In this document: positions 47,675 to 57,846 of the stretch, one piece after another | Layout of the letters: each line of letters starts with the position of its first letter | How positions within the stretch are numbered: the first letter of the stretch is position 1 | Assembly: GCA_963995505.1 (NCBI GenBank) | Contig: OZ023193.1 | Coordinates: forward strand, 2,666,001 to 2,730,000 | Source: Hypericum androsaemum | Taxonomy: Eukaryota; Streptophyta; Magnoliopsida; Malpighiales; Hypericaceae | Reading direction: 5' to 3' | DNA: 64,000 bases | Notes under the pieces: generated by a model | The model's input: the letters and a program-made list of their open reading frames with translations, nothing else | Told to the model about the DNA's origin: nothing | Databases searched by the model: none | Program-made: the position numbers and the translations under genes

Positions 47675-49081
47675 AAATACTTGCCATTAACATTGTGAGA
47701 AGTACTAAATAGCATTAGAAAGATAACACCAAAAGCTCCTTTCCCTTGAGTTTATACATGTCCTCTTCTATCCCAGAGAAGAAGGACAGGACAAATACAG
47801 TGAATTTGTCTTTTAAGCCTTTCAAACAGTGCATCCGATATCAGTCCCATGATGAGGATGATAGTATCTGAGAATAAGACCCATGTGTCTCAGCTTAGGA
47901 ACTTAATCTACACAATGAAAAGCCGACTATGGTGCATGCATCAGCTTTTTCAGACCTGAACATAGCACAAGAAACCCTAGCAGCAACAGACACGACGCTT
48001 CTTAAACCGCTAGATCACATTTAATGGCAATAGCCCAAGAAGCATACAAAGCGGAAGGAATATGGCATACATTGATATAAGTTAAAGCGCCAGGGACGAG
48101 AGGACGCACCATAGGAAATACCGGGACATTCTGCACTAGTAAATTCATGATTTAGTATCATGGCAGCTGTTACAGGGGATCAAGCTACAAACTGAAAACT
48201 TCCAATTGCCAGTAAAGTAACAAAGAGGAAACAAGACAAGAGTGAACAAGTATGAACTTCTTCAGTTCCAACCAGACACGACTTAAAAGATTTTCTGAAG
48301 TGGCCAAACTCATTATTGTCCAGACCTAGAAGGCCTTGAAATGTGCTAATAGAGTAAACTCAGCAAGGAAAAAAAAATTGAGCAACTTAGCCGTAGAAGC
48401 AGGAGCCAACTAAACCGAATCTCCTAAAGAATGTAGAAAAGAAATAAATTTTGACAACCAATTACACTATAATTCACAAACTTTTTTTTCATAGGTTAGT
48501 TGTTTTATGTGTATCGTAATGTAAAATGTAAATGGCACTTAATATTTACCCACCCCGAGTGTGATTGCAGCCACAGTACATGGCACCTAATATTTACCCA
48601 CCCCGAGTGTGATTGCAGCCACAAAACTTAAAAAAAACCCGTCACGGTATAATCCAATGAAAAAAAACTGGAGAACCTATAATTCACAAAACTTTCACCT
48701 AAAAAACATTCAAACAAAGTCGTTTCAAACATCTTAATCACCAACACAGAATGCACTCAATATCCCAGCAACCTAAAGCTCCAAGTTTTGAATTTCAATC
48801 TCATCAGAAATAAAAAAAGACCAAAACTTTACAACAAGAGGAACACAGACCGTTGACCGCTGCTCGTCCAGCCATTGATCGACGTCCCAAGAGTTCCTCC
48901 CACCGCCGGCTTTCCTCGCCAAGGAATCACCGGAGCAAAAGAATGCCCTTTGACCCAAACCCGAGCCCCGAGAAGCACTCCCGGAGATGGAATTAAGCGA
49001 CCCGGCAGCTGCTCGGAGGGGAGAAGCTAGATGGGTGAGGTATATTTGGCGGGAGGCAGAGGAAGAGAATATCTTTAACAT
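47675..49081 (-). pseudogene. Second Lon N-domain copy, disabled
   Basis: Exon 1 from 49081 has a longer presequence (MLKIFSSSASRQIYLTHLAS...) than the plus-strand copy and shares SRGSGLGQRAFF and RNSWDVDQWL. Exon 2 (VPVFPMVRPLVPGALTYIN, about 48132-48073) is intact. In exon 3 the acceptor cag is deleted (catcatggga) and the frame is lost (VLLLWDRRGHV stop). The sequence then jumps from gagctttt to intron sequence. Nothing follows beyond about 47675. It lies in inverted orientation to 22356-23580. Confidence 0.85.
48532..48622. repeat. 48-bp tandem duplication in a Lon intron
   Basis: atggcacYtaatatttaccc units at 48532 and 48580 run through gattgcagccaca. This lies in the first intron of the Lon pseudogene. 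Confidence 0.85.
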
Positions 49082-49199
49082 ATTTGAGAGCCCTTTGGGA
49101 TTCCGACGGCGGTGGGAAGAAGGAGAGGATGAGGTTAAGTATATTTAATTATCTATGTTTATAAATCGCATCAACTTGCGGCGCAAATTGTAACCAAAA

Positions 49200-49700
49200 G
49201 TGATCTAGCCCTAGTATCCGAAAGATGATTTTTTTTCCTCTTTAAGGTAATCACATATATGTAATTGTATTATTGTTTTTTTTAACAAAAGTATTCGGTT
49301 ATACGTATCACCAAATTAATAATACAAACTTTTCTCTGTTAGACAATTCAATTTCTCGAATGAAACGGCTAGTGCGACTAACATGACGAATTATCTTCCT
49401 AGACAATGGTTTGGTTTCTTTTTTCTTTTATGAGGGTCAAACACTTGGTGTATATTGTATTAGCTTGGAAAATCCTGATATAAAATGGTAGCAAGTTAAG
49501 GTGGCGACTTAAATGCCAATCGGATGTAACCTAGGTGTATAACTAAGCTTATACCTATGCGAATATTCAAATAAATTCGTTTCAACCATCTTAATCTTCA
49601 AAAGCAAGCACCACTTTTCCACTGGAAAAAATAAGCATACCCCGTGAATTAAGATGATTAAGATGATTAATTGATGTAGCCGTTTGGACGCGGGGAACTG
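49200..49700. other. Upstream flank of Lon copy 2
   Basis: Part (about 49310-49400) is inverted homology to 22085-22180 upstream of the other Lon copy (cattcgagaaaNtgaatttg). The rest has no supported gene. Confidence 0.5.
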
Positions 49701-49838
49701 CAACTAGCCGTTGGGATAGGCGGGCCACGTGGGCGGGAAGCAAGTCGTTATAGCATTGTTCCTCCTACGAGATAATTCGGCAGAAACCAAATACATACAT
49801 AAATGTAATAATGAAGAAGTTTGAAAAAGGTGCAAAAC

Positions 49839-50115
49839 CTGGATATTTTCAAGCTCCGCTGCTATCCTAACCAACTCGAGAGTCAGTAGCAAACGTTTAT
49901 GAACCTACAGTTTTGGAAAAATAGGTAATCACAACGTTTATGAACCTACAATTTTGGAAAAATAGGTAATCATATTTGAAGACATCACGTACTAACTCTC
50001 TCAACTTATCCCAAATCTTTGTGCACAAGAGTCTTCTTTTATGATGTTTCTAGTTATATTTGAGTTGTCTACTACTTACATCCAACTTTTCAAGAATTGC
50101 CTGCGCTTCTAATTT
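49839..50115 (-). pseudogene. Detached 3' exons of a Lon N-domain copy
   Basis: 50115-50080 encodes KLEAQAILEKLD with a correct GTAAG donor, and 49904-49839 encodes VHKRLLLTLELVRIAAELEN with acceptor and donor kept. They equal exons 7 (end) and 8 of the plus-strand Lon gene but lie upstream of the second Lon copy's start, so they are displaced. A 41-bp tandem duplication (49892-49973) repeats the exon 8 acceptor. Exon 7 is cut at its 5' side by AT-rich DNA. Confidence 0.8.
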
Positions 50116-50119
50116 TAAG

Positions 50120-50750
50120 AACTTTTTTAAATTAATATCTTCTTATGAATTGATAACTTTTAGCAAAATATTTTATAAAAAAATTTGGGGTTAAGACACC
50201 TCTTTTAAGATATTAAAAAAAATTATTCAAACCTAAAAAAATGGTTTTCGTAAATAAATTATATTAAAACAGAAAATATTGAAAAGTATGAAAAAATTAT
50301 TTTCAATAAATCAACTAAGAAAAACAACCAAAATTCAAGTGTAAACATTTTTATTTTTATTTTCGTCGAAAACCACTTAATATTTAAAGATAGATAAATT
50401 AGTCCAATTTTTACATATCAAGTATCATAAATTTTTATTTGAGTACTTAAAACACAACAAAGTTAAAAATATTTGTTAGGAAATTTTTGCCAATTTTCAA
50501 TTGTCTCATTCAACTAAAGTTTGGATTAATATTGATAGTAATTTCTGGTAGTGTTCTAAAAAAAATAGGGTCACAAAGGTTTCCAATTTTTTGATTCAAC
50601 TTATTAAAACTGGAATTCCAAAAAAAAATTTACACCACATATAAATAATAACTTTAATAAACTTTACTTATAAATAAATTAATGGAAAGGGATTGATCAT
50701 TCTCGATTATTAGGGACGAAGTAGCGGAATGCAAAAAGATGAAGCCCCGA
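50120..50750. other. AT-rich intergenic
   Basis: No gene or element recognised. Long A/T-runs. Confidence 0.4.
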
Positions 50751-50759
50751 TTATAAAAA

Positions 50760-51265
50760 TCAAAACCGCGGACCCTTCCTTCGATCGGACTCTTCCTTCC
50801 TCCCTTGGCCGCCTCGACCCCTCATGGCATCATCAACATTCAAACCCTTCCCCTTCCTCACCGTCCCGTTCTCCTCCTCCTCGTCCCGACGGCGCCGTTT
50901 AATCAGCGCAACGGCGGTTTCCGCTTCTCCCCATCCTCCCAATCTCAGACGACTGACCTCCCGCATCGTCCAACTCACCCGCCGCCGCCAGCTCCGACAG
51001 GTAGAACTTCCTCGGTCTCTCAGAGAAATGGCAAGTGCACCCGCCGCCCTCAGCTCCACCACGTCCCTCTCCGCCACGGCCAGGGAAATCTCCGGCCACC
51101 GCACGGCGTCCGGGAACGGCAGCCGTATCCCGTCGACGATGACCACGGGGACGAACCCGAGGGCCACCGACTCCACCAGCCTCGGGCTCCACGGGGCCCA
51201 CCCCAGCGGGCACAGGCAGAACACCGACCGGACGATCTCCGACTGGTACCGGCGAACCTATGCCT
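50760..51265 (-). pseudogene. GT47 exostosin-type glycosyltransferase fragment
   Basis: On minus, RRYQSEIVRSVFCLCPLGWA, PWSPRLVESVALGFVPVVIV and LPFPDAVRWPEISLAVAERD form the conserved nucleotide-sugar-binding end of plant exostosin-family (GT47) Golgi glycosyltransferases. The N-terminal membrane anchor and catalytic half are absent, and a stop lies just upstream (near 51265). After ERDVVEL the family's sequence is lost, with a frame change into Arg-rich sequence. GC content is far higher than its surroundings. The plus-strand frames at 50805-51326 are shadows. Confidence 0.8.
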
Positions 51266-51449
51266 CTCAATTAAATCTAATATCGTTTTTATTTCAATTA
51301 AATCCAAAAACCCCAACCTAGAGTAGTGGGATAAGGTTGAGGTCGCTTCTTGGGGTAGTTGGGGCGGGGGCTGGGGAGACGTAGGGAAAAAAAGGTCGGA
51401 AATTTTAAGAAAGATAGTTTAGACATTTCTAGATATAACATCAAATCAT

Positions 51450-52160
51450 TAGGGATGGTAGAAATACCCATATTCTGAGGGTCGGACCCTACCCTTATCT
51501 TACGGGTCTAGGGTATGTTGATTTTTACTGGGTCTAGGGTAGGGTATGGGTATGGGTCCATGTTTAGAGGTAGGGTCTAGGGTAGGGTATGAATCCATAG
51601 CTAGATCTTGTGGGTCGGATCCTACCCTTACATTTTTACCCTATTTTAGACTCTACCCTAATTAGACTCTAGTTAGACCCTTGTTAGACCGTATTATCAT
51701 TGATAATATACTTTACGGTTAACTTTAACATATTTATTATGTTATTCCGCAACTACCTTAGAAGATGTCGTAAATGATAGATCACTAGAAGCTGACATGC
51801 TTTTTTTTTGAATTGTTTATGTACTTCAAACTCTAAAAAAAAACTTTGGACTATTGAAATTAAATTGCAAAATTTGATGTTTCATCAATTTTCTATTGAA
51901 TGTTGATGTGTAACGTAGTAGATGTCTTGAATTTATTTAAATTTTATATAAAAATTAAGTTTTGATTAAAAATTATCAAAATGCAAAACGTTAAAGGGTC
52001 GGACCCTGCAGACCCTATAGACCCTGGGTTTCAGGAGGGTAGGGTATGAATCTAACAATAAAAAATTTATAGGGTCGAGGGTAGGGTATGGGTCCATCCA
52101 AAAAAACTAGGGTATGGGTAGGGTCCTATCAATACCCTACCCTACCCATTGCCATCCCTA
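51450..52160. mobile_element. hAT-type MITE, 711 bp, second family member
   Basis: tagggatggtaga... / ...attgccatcccta inverted ends are flanked by a perfect 8-bp duplication, CAAATCAT (51442-51449 and 52161-52168). It shares the gggtcggaccctaccc and ggtagggtatgggt motifs with 21047-21666, in the same orientation but at an unrelated target. Confidence 0.9.
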
Positions 52161-52313
52161 CAAATCATCAAAAAAATAATGTTTATATTATTATAGTAGG
52201 ATAGGATGGTTCTATTTCTAACCATTTTCTGGTACCAGCATGTTACTTCCTAAAAATGGTAAGTAGCATTCAAGTCTTCCCCTAATCAATTTGATCATTT
52301 GGTCTATATTATC

Positions 52314-53371
52314 CAGGGGCGAAGCGACATTTAAATTGTCCCCACTTAAATTTTTTTTATTTGATAACTAGATATATTTTTTAATATATATTTTTACTAA
52401 AATTAGAAATTGACCCCACTAAAAAATTAATCAACCTAAAAATTGAAACCAAAATGGTCCATTATCGACTTATCATATGCTAGTCGGGCCCAAGAAAGTA
52501 TGTATTCTAAATGTCAAACAAGTTATCGAGTTTGAATAGAATTTGACCATATGCAAAAGAGTTCTATTCCCTTTCTGAATAGAATCACCAGTTTTATATT
52601 TTGAATTACAATTCTTCCTCATATAAGAAACCAACCCTAGAGCTCCCTTAAAAAAATAAAAAAGAAAGAAACACAACATCCAACCCAAAGCAGACCAGAA
52701 CGCGTTTGGGGGTCAACTTGGAATAGGGTGAGTTACATTTTCTTCTTTCTTTGATTAAAGGGTCACGTATATGATATCTATCCCTATTGTTTGCATTATT
52801 TCTATTAGGTTAGGGTTTGGATTAGTTGTTAGATTTTGTCTCGAATTCATTGGTTAGAACTCTATTTCCTATCTGATACCGAACATATTGGGCGATGATG
52901 GTAGGCTTGGTCATTGGATATCTTGACATTGGTTAGTCAGTTAGATAATTATATTGCGGACATAAGATCTAATGATGAATTTTATGATATAAAGAGGTTC
53001 GATATTTTGGCTCAGAAGTTGGTGCAAACATAGAGAGATCTCATTTATCCTACGGTATTTCGACTCCTGAAATTAGCTTTGATATTGCCGGTTGCGACTG
53101 CAAGTATTGAGAGAGCCTTTTCTGCCATGAATATTTTGAAGAATCGTCTTCGTAACAAGATGAGAGATCAATTGCTAGCTGATTGTTTAATGACATATAT
53201 CGAGAAAGACGTATTTGATTGTATTGACAATATAACTATTATGGAGCGATTTCAACGCATGAGTAATCGTAGAGGACAATTATAAATATTATAATTACAA
53301 TTTACATACGTTGAATTTTTTGAAAAAAATTATATTGCCTCCACTCCCCAAATTTTCTGGCTCCGCCCCTG
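52314..53371 (+). mobile_element. Internally deleted hAT transposon
   Basis: Ends CAGGGGCGAAGC... and ...GGCTCCGCCCCTG are inverted repeats, flanked by atattatc (52306-52313) and atattacc (53372-53379), an 8-bp duplication with one change. It encloses the transposase C terminus at 53079-53285. At about 1.06 kb it lacks most of a full transposase. Confidence 0.85.
53079..53285 (+). pseudogene. hAT transposase C-terminal dimerisation domain
   Basis: Reads VATASIERAFSAMNILKNRL then RNKMRDQLLADCLMTYIEKD, the HATC domain found in TTF-type zinc-finger hAT transposases. About 50 residues upstream (52900-53060) are recognisable only in broken frames. The DDE catalytic core is missing. Confidence 0.88.
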
Positions 53372-53739
53372 ATATTACCAAATCATAACTTTTATCGCTC
53401 AGAAAGTTCGATCAACTAATGAGAAGTTGTAAAATTTATTGGAGAAATCGAACTCTAAAAAAGCATTATCATGCATACAAAAAATTCACATTTATTGTTT
53501 TATATATACTTTTTACAAAAATACCATTCTTTAGTTCCCAAAATTGGCAAACTTTGAAGTATAAAAATCTTTATCCATCTCCCTCACTGGAAGAAACAAA
53601 TATTTAAAGGACTAGTTAGTAATTAACCCACAAATAGATATTCTCATTTTCAAGTGGAAGTTAGGTATTTCTTTTCTCCGGGTAACAATTTAACAAACCA
53701 TCCGCGTCCGGTAACAATCAACAGTTTACCCAAATTCCA

Positions 53740-54420
53740 AAGGCGGGGACCACCAACAACCCGAAAGCTCAGAAATAGATCGCAACCGTTCATCATATCC
53801 AACGGGTCTCCGATCTCCACGACAGCATCCCTTCTTCTGTAGCTACTAGCTAACTCCCATCCACCCTCCTCCTTCCTTTGCAAGCTACCTGAAACTACAC
53901 TCCCAAAACTCACCATTTCATAAACGAGAAAATAGTAAGAGAGAGAGGAAAGTGGAAAATGGGGGAATGCGGGAGGACTTCCAGGCGAATGACTAGAGTT
54001 AGCGAGGAGGCGGTGGAAAATTCTTCGAGCGATCTCCACGAGACGGCGTCGTCCTCTCCCGCGGCGCTCCCGCAGGCGGCCGAATTCTCCACGTCGGAGG
54101 AGTCTTCTTCTCGGTTCTGCTCGAGCAGCGAGCCCGGCGAGTTCGTGGATCTTGAGGTGGTGGTGGTGACGCTGAATTCCGGCGAGGAGGCCGGGATCTC
54201 CACGTTGGAGGAATCCTCTTCTCGGCTCTGCTCGAGCAACGACTCCGGCGAGTTCGTACATCTGGAGGAGGTACGTTTGGAGAAATTCGAAATAGATCAT
54301 CTAGCTAGGTTTCAACTTTCCAAATTCAGAAAGTTATTTCCAACTGTTGTTTCGGTATGGCTTTTCTTCCTTTTTAATTACCTTTCTTTTGTGAGGTTTT
54401 TAATTACCTTTCTTAATATA
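53740..54420. repeat. Inverted partner of 46640-47425
   Basis: It includes the 5' flank (ttgttggtggtcccc on minus) and the Ser-rich exon. The homologous sequence resumes at about 55740 beyond the inserted Pack-MULE. Confidence 0.7.
53959..54270 (+). CDS. First exon of an unrecognised Ser/Glu-rich protein
   Basis: Opens MGECGRTSRRMTRVSEEAVE and continues with two internally repeated blocks: EFSTSEESSSRFCSSSEPGE FVDLE, then GISTLEESSSRLCSSNDSGE FVHLE. The internal duplication is about 45 residues. It ends at a strong donor, GAG|GTACGT, after 104 codons. Later exons are not evident; the intron would run into the Pack-MULE at 54428. Basic N terminus and acidic, Ser-rich body suggest a regulatory, perhaps nuclear, protein. 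Short acidic Ser-rich starts occur in plant CDK inhibitors, but no diagnostic motif is present, so no family is assigned. The paralogue at 46846-47183 is disabled. Confidence 0.5.
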
Positions 54421-54427
54421 AACGAAA

Positions 54428-55737
54428 GGACAAATTACCTCACGTCCCTGTACTTTGGTCACTTTCTTCCTAGGGTCCCTGAATTTTGAAAAATGATTTT
54501 TCCGTTCTTAAGTTTTGATGATAATAGACTATCGGGTCTTTGGAGCCGGAATATTCCATATTCTCCGGCGAACCCCCACTTGAAATGACCAACATGCCCA
54601 TTCCACTTAAAAAAATTAATTTGCCTCCCTTCTCTCTCCCCCTCCTTCCTCCCCTCTTCTCTCTCCCCCTCTTTCATCTTCAACCAAAAAATCCTCTCTC
54701 CTTCTACCAAATTAGAAACATCAAAGAACACTATGAACATCCTCAAGAACACCCCAACTAAAAATCAAGAACACCCAATTAACTAAACACCAACAACACC
54801 TAATTAATTAAATGCCATACTTTGACTTTAACCAAAAAAATCGCAACATATAGTAAACCCAATTCATATATCCAGAAAATTGCAAATTGTACTGCTCAAA
54901 AGCATAAAAAACTGTACTGCAAAGAACAAGAGGCTTCGAAATCTCTTGCCACGAGGTCCAGGAGAGAGGTCGCAACTCTGGTTTCGAGGGAGGGCGAAAC
55001 TGCTGCTGCCGATGCCGGTGTTTTGGTCGAGCTTTCCGTAGCGAGATGCCACCTCGAGCACATCCTCGGCGGCCCCCGCTAGCTTGGGCTTGTCTATGCT
55101 CCCGCTCTCTCCTCGGAGCGCCTGCTGCGCTGCCTGCGCCAGGTACTTCGCCTCTGACATCAGCTTCGACGATGCCGGCTGGTGGTGGTGGCCTCCTCGT
55201 AGGAATCCGTCCTTGAAGTCGCGTACTTTGTGGGTTTTCATTGGTACTCCTCCATTTCTGTGATTCGGTCGGTACAATGAGGAGGTCAGGAAGAAGAGCA
55301 AGGGGGTTCGACTTTTAATTATAATATATTTAGATTTGTTTAGAAAGGGAGGAGGTGGGGAGGAACTACGGCTGGTCGGTAATTTTAGGGTTCCGGTGTC
55401 GTACAAGATTTGGGTATTTCCAAAGCTCGAAGATACGATTAGGTATTGATCTCGTGTTAAGATTCAGGTATTTTTTAGTTTGGACATTGAACGTGGGAGG
55501 AGGAAGATGAAGTGGGAGGAAGAAGAAGGAGAAAGGAAAAATGTTTTTTTTCTTTTTTTAGTGGGAGGGTATTTTGGTCATTTCAAGTGGGGTTGATCGG
55601 AGAAAAATGAATATTTCGGCTTCAGGGACCCGAGAGTCTATTATCATCAAAACTTAGGGACGGAAAAACATTTTTCAAAATCCAGGGACCCTAAGGAGAG
55701 GGTGACCAAAGTACTGGAACGTGAGAGTAATTTGCCC
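54428..55737. mobile_element. Pack-MULE-like element, 1.3 kb
   Basis: Long terminal inverted repeats of about 150 bp (GGACAAATTACCTCACG / CGTGAGAGTAATTTGCCC, then tttggtca, agggtccctgRattttgaaa, gatgataatagact) enclose a captured gene fragment. Flanks taaacgaaa (54419-54427) and taaaaaaaa (55738-55746) are a 9-bp duplication with two changes, typical of Mutator-like insertion. No transposase. It interrupts the inverted-repeat homology between 46.5-47.4 and 53.7-55.96 kb, so it inserted after that duplication. Confidence 0.8.
54864..55241 (-). pseudogene. Captured nodulin-related protein fragment
   Basis: From ATG at 55241 the 125-residue frame has MKTHKVRDFKDGFLRGG, then SSKLMSEAKYLAQAAQQALR, IDKPKLAGAAEDVLEVASRY and GKLDQNTGIG. 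These match the N-terminal helical repeat of plant nodulin-related protein 1, including the Ser-Glu-Ala-Lys and Lys-(Leu/Val)-Ala-Gly-Ala segments. After GIG the family's tail is replaced by unrelated, hydrophobic sequence reaching the element's other half. No intron. It might be transcribed, but it is truncated. Confidence 0.75.
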
Positions 55738-55939
55738 TAAAAAAAATGCTTGAAACAAAGCTCTGTTTGAGCTAAAAACAGATAAATCATTCTTTTCTTC
55801 CCTTTAATTTCCTTTTTTCTCCCTTCAAAAATAATTCCTCGATATAAAACCGTTGTAGAGTTTATCTCCTAATACAGTTATAAAACTATCGAGTGTTTCC
55901 ACCAAATTTTATCTCGTTTATACGGTTAGATAACTATAT

Positions 55940-56425
55940 AAATAAATAAATATATATAAATATATATAAATATATATATATATATACCGACTATGATCAA
56001 ATAGTTGTACAGTTATGATAAAATAGTTTGTTATATAGTGTTCAAATGATATACTCGGTTATATCAAATGGTAAGCTCAATTATATCGAATAGTATGTCC
56101 GGTTTAATTAAATTATATATCGAATGATATGCCCGGTTATATCAAATAATTTGTCCGGTTATATTAAATAATTTGTCCGGTTATTAAATAATTAATTAAA
56201 TTATATATCGAATGATATGTTCGGTTATATCAAATGATATGCTTAATTACATCGAATGGTATATTCGATTATTTAAAATACTTATAATAAGAAAATTAAA
56301 TTATTAATTAAATGATATGTCGAATTATATTAAATAATATGACCAGTTATATCCAATGGTATGCCAAAAAATGAGCCAAGAAAATTTAATAAGCAAAGAT
56401 TATATATATATATATATATATATAT
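55940..56425. repeat. AT microsatellites and a degenerate minisatellite
   Basis: ataaatatatat runs (55945-55985) and a TA run (56399-56425) bracket about 300 bp of degenerate 20-28-bp units of the type tatcRaatgatatgYccggtta (56040-56360). Non-coding. Confidence 0.85.
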
Positions 56426-56589
56426 TAGAGAGAGAAACCAACCTAACAAAACTAACGTGTCAACCAATAACTCCACACCCCACGAAACAAGCACGTCCCT
56501 CTTTTTTTCTTTGATTATTTATTTAATTACAATACTATCCTTGGTCCATTTAAAGTCAGGCCGGTCTTGGGTTCCTGTTTGAGGAATGA

Positions 56590-57846
56590 GGGTCTGTTTG
56601 GGAACCAATAGTTTAGGAGTAGATAAAAAATTAGGAATATAAAGTACAATATACCTGTTTGGTGAAATAGTAGATTGGGTAGTTACTCCAATCTACTAGT
56701 AGAAAGAAGATAAGGTAGTTATTTTTTTATTTCTTTATAGTTTTGGTTGCATTTTTTAGTAAATTTTTTTAAGATAAGAATTTCAAATTATTTTATTTCT
56801 AATGTACATCAAATTAATGATATCTATTTTTTATTGCAAAAGTCATCGAAAAGAAGATAAAAATATTTGTGCAGAATAAAATTATCAATATTACTATCGG
56901 ATAAAAAATATGTAATAATTATTTTAAAAATATCAAAAAAAATAAATACAAAATTAACAAATAATTTTTTTCTCATTTCTAATATTTTTAAAGTGCTCGT
57001 ATGTTCTTAAATAAAAATGAAATTATTCACTATATATGAAATTACATAATATTGTTATTTTAATTCTACTTTCAATGAATATGAATATTTACTAAATAGT
57101 TGTATATTATATGTTTGATCAAAAGTTTTTTGATGTTAACTATACTATATAAAACAATATTTCAAAAAATTTACAAAATTAATATCTCTTAAAAAATAAA
57201 TTTCCTAAATATAGTAAATAACTAAGTTCTTTACTCATTGAGACATCAATTTGAAAAATAAGTAATATTAAATTATTACTATTTTAATTTAAATAAATAA
57301 TTTAGATTATTTTATTTAAATTTAATTCAAAAATTAATAATTAATTTAACCAAAAAATATGGTTTAATATTATGTTATTTATTCTGCACGGAATTATAAA
57401 AATATAGTTTTGAATTAGTTAACTGTAAGAATTAGAATAAATGATAATTTTAACATATTAAAATAAATATTGACATGGTCTTGTTATTCTTATTCTTATA
57501 TCCAACTAAATGTAAGAAATTAATATATTCAATAAGTTAACTATTTTTCCTTTATCAAAATATTTATTTAGAATATAAATAAGTTATATATTAAATTATT
57601 ACTACTTTAATTTAAATAAATAATGTAGATTATTTTATTTAAGTATAATTTATAATTTATAAATTAATAATTAACTTAACCAAAAATATATAATCTACTA
57701 AATTGAATCTGCTATCTTCTAGTTGAGTTTACCAAACAAAATTTTCAATCTACTATCTGCTCACAATCTGCTATCTACTTTCTATTATCTGCTATTTGCT
57801 TTCTATTATTTGCTATCTGGTTCCAATCTGTTTCGCTAAACAGACC
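56590..57846. mobile_element. AT-rich MITE, about 1.26 kb, GGGTCTGTTTGG ends
   Basis: Left end gggtctgtttgggaacca and right end ttggaaccNNatctgtttcgctaaacagacc (read inward) are imperfect inverted repeats; subterminal agtagatt/atctgctatct motifs mirror each other. It is flanked by direct copies of ttaaagtcaggccggtcYtgg (56548 and 57860), longer than a transposon target duplication, so the host site was itself repeated. GGGYCTGTTTGG-type ends recall PIF/Harbinger MITEs, but no TWA duplication is clear. Confidence 0.55.

Noticed and set aside
50805..51326. Plus-strand ORFs of 165-173 residues
   Set aside because: Antisense shadows of the GT47 fragment, caused by high GC content.
53959..54270. 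Plant CDK inhibitor (KRP) first exon
   Set aside because: Composition is similar, but the diagnostic C-terminal CDK-binding motif is not present in the window.
53650..54300. 216-residue Arg-rich minus ORF
   Set aside because: Shadow of the Ser-rich exon, which is read on plus and whose frame is conserved with its paralogue's homology.
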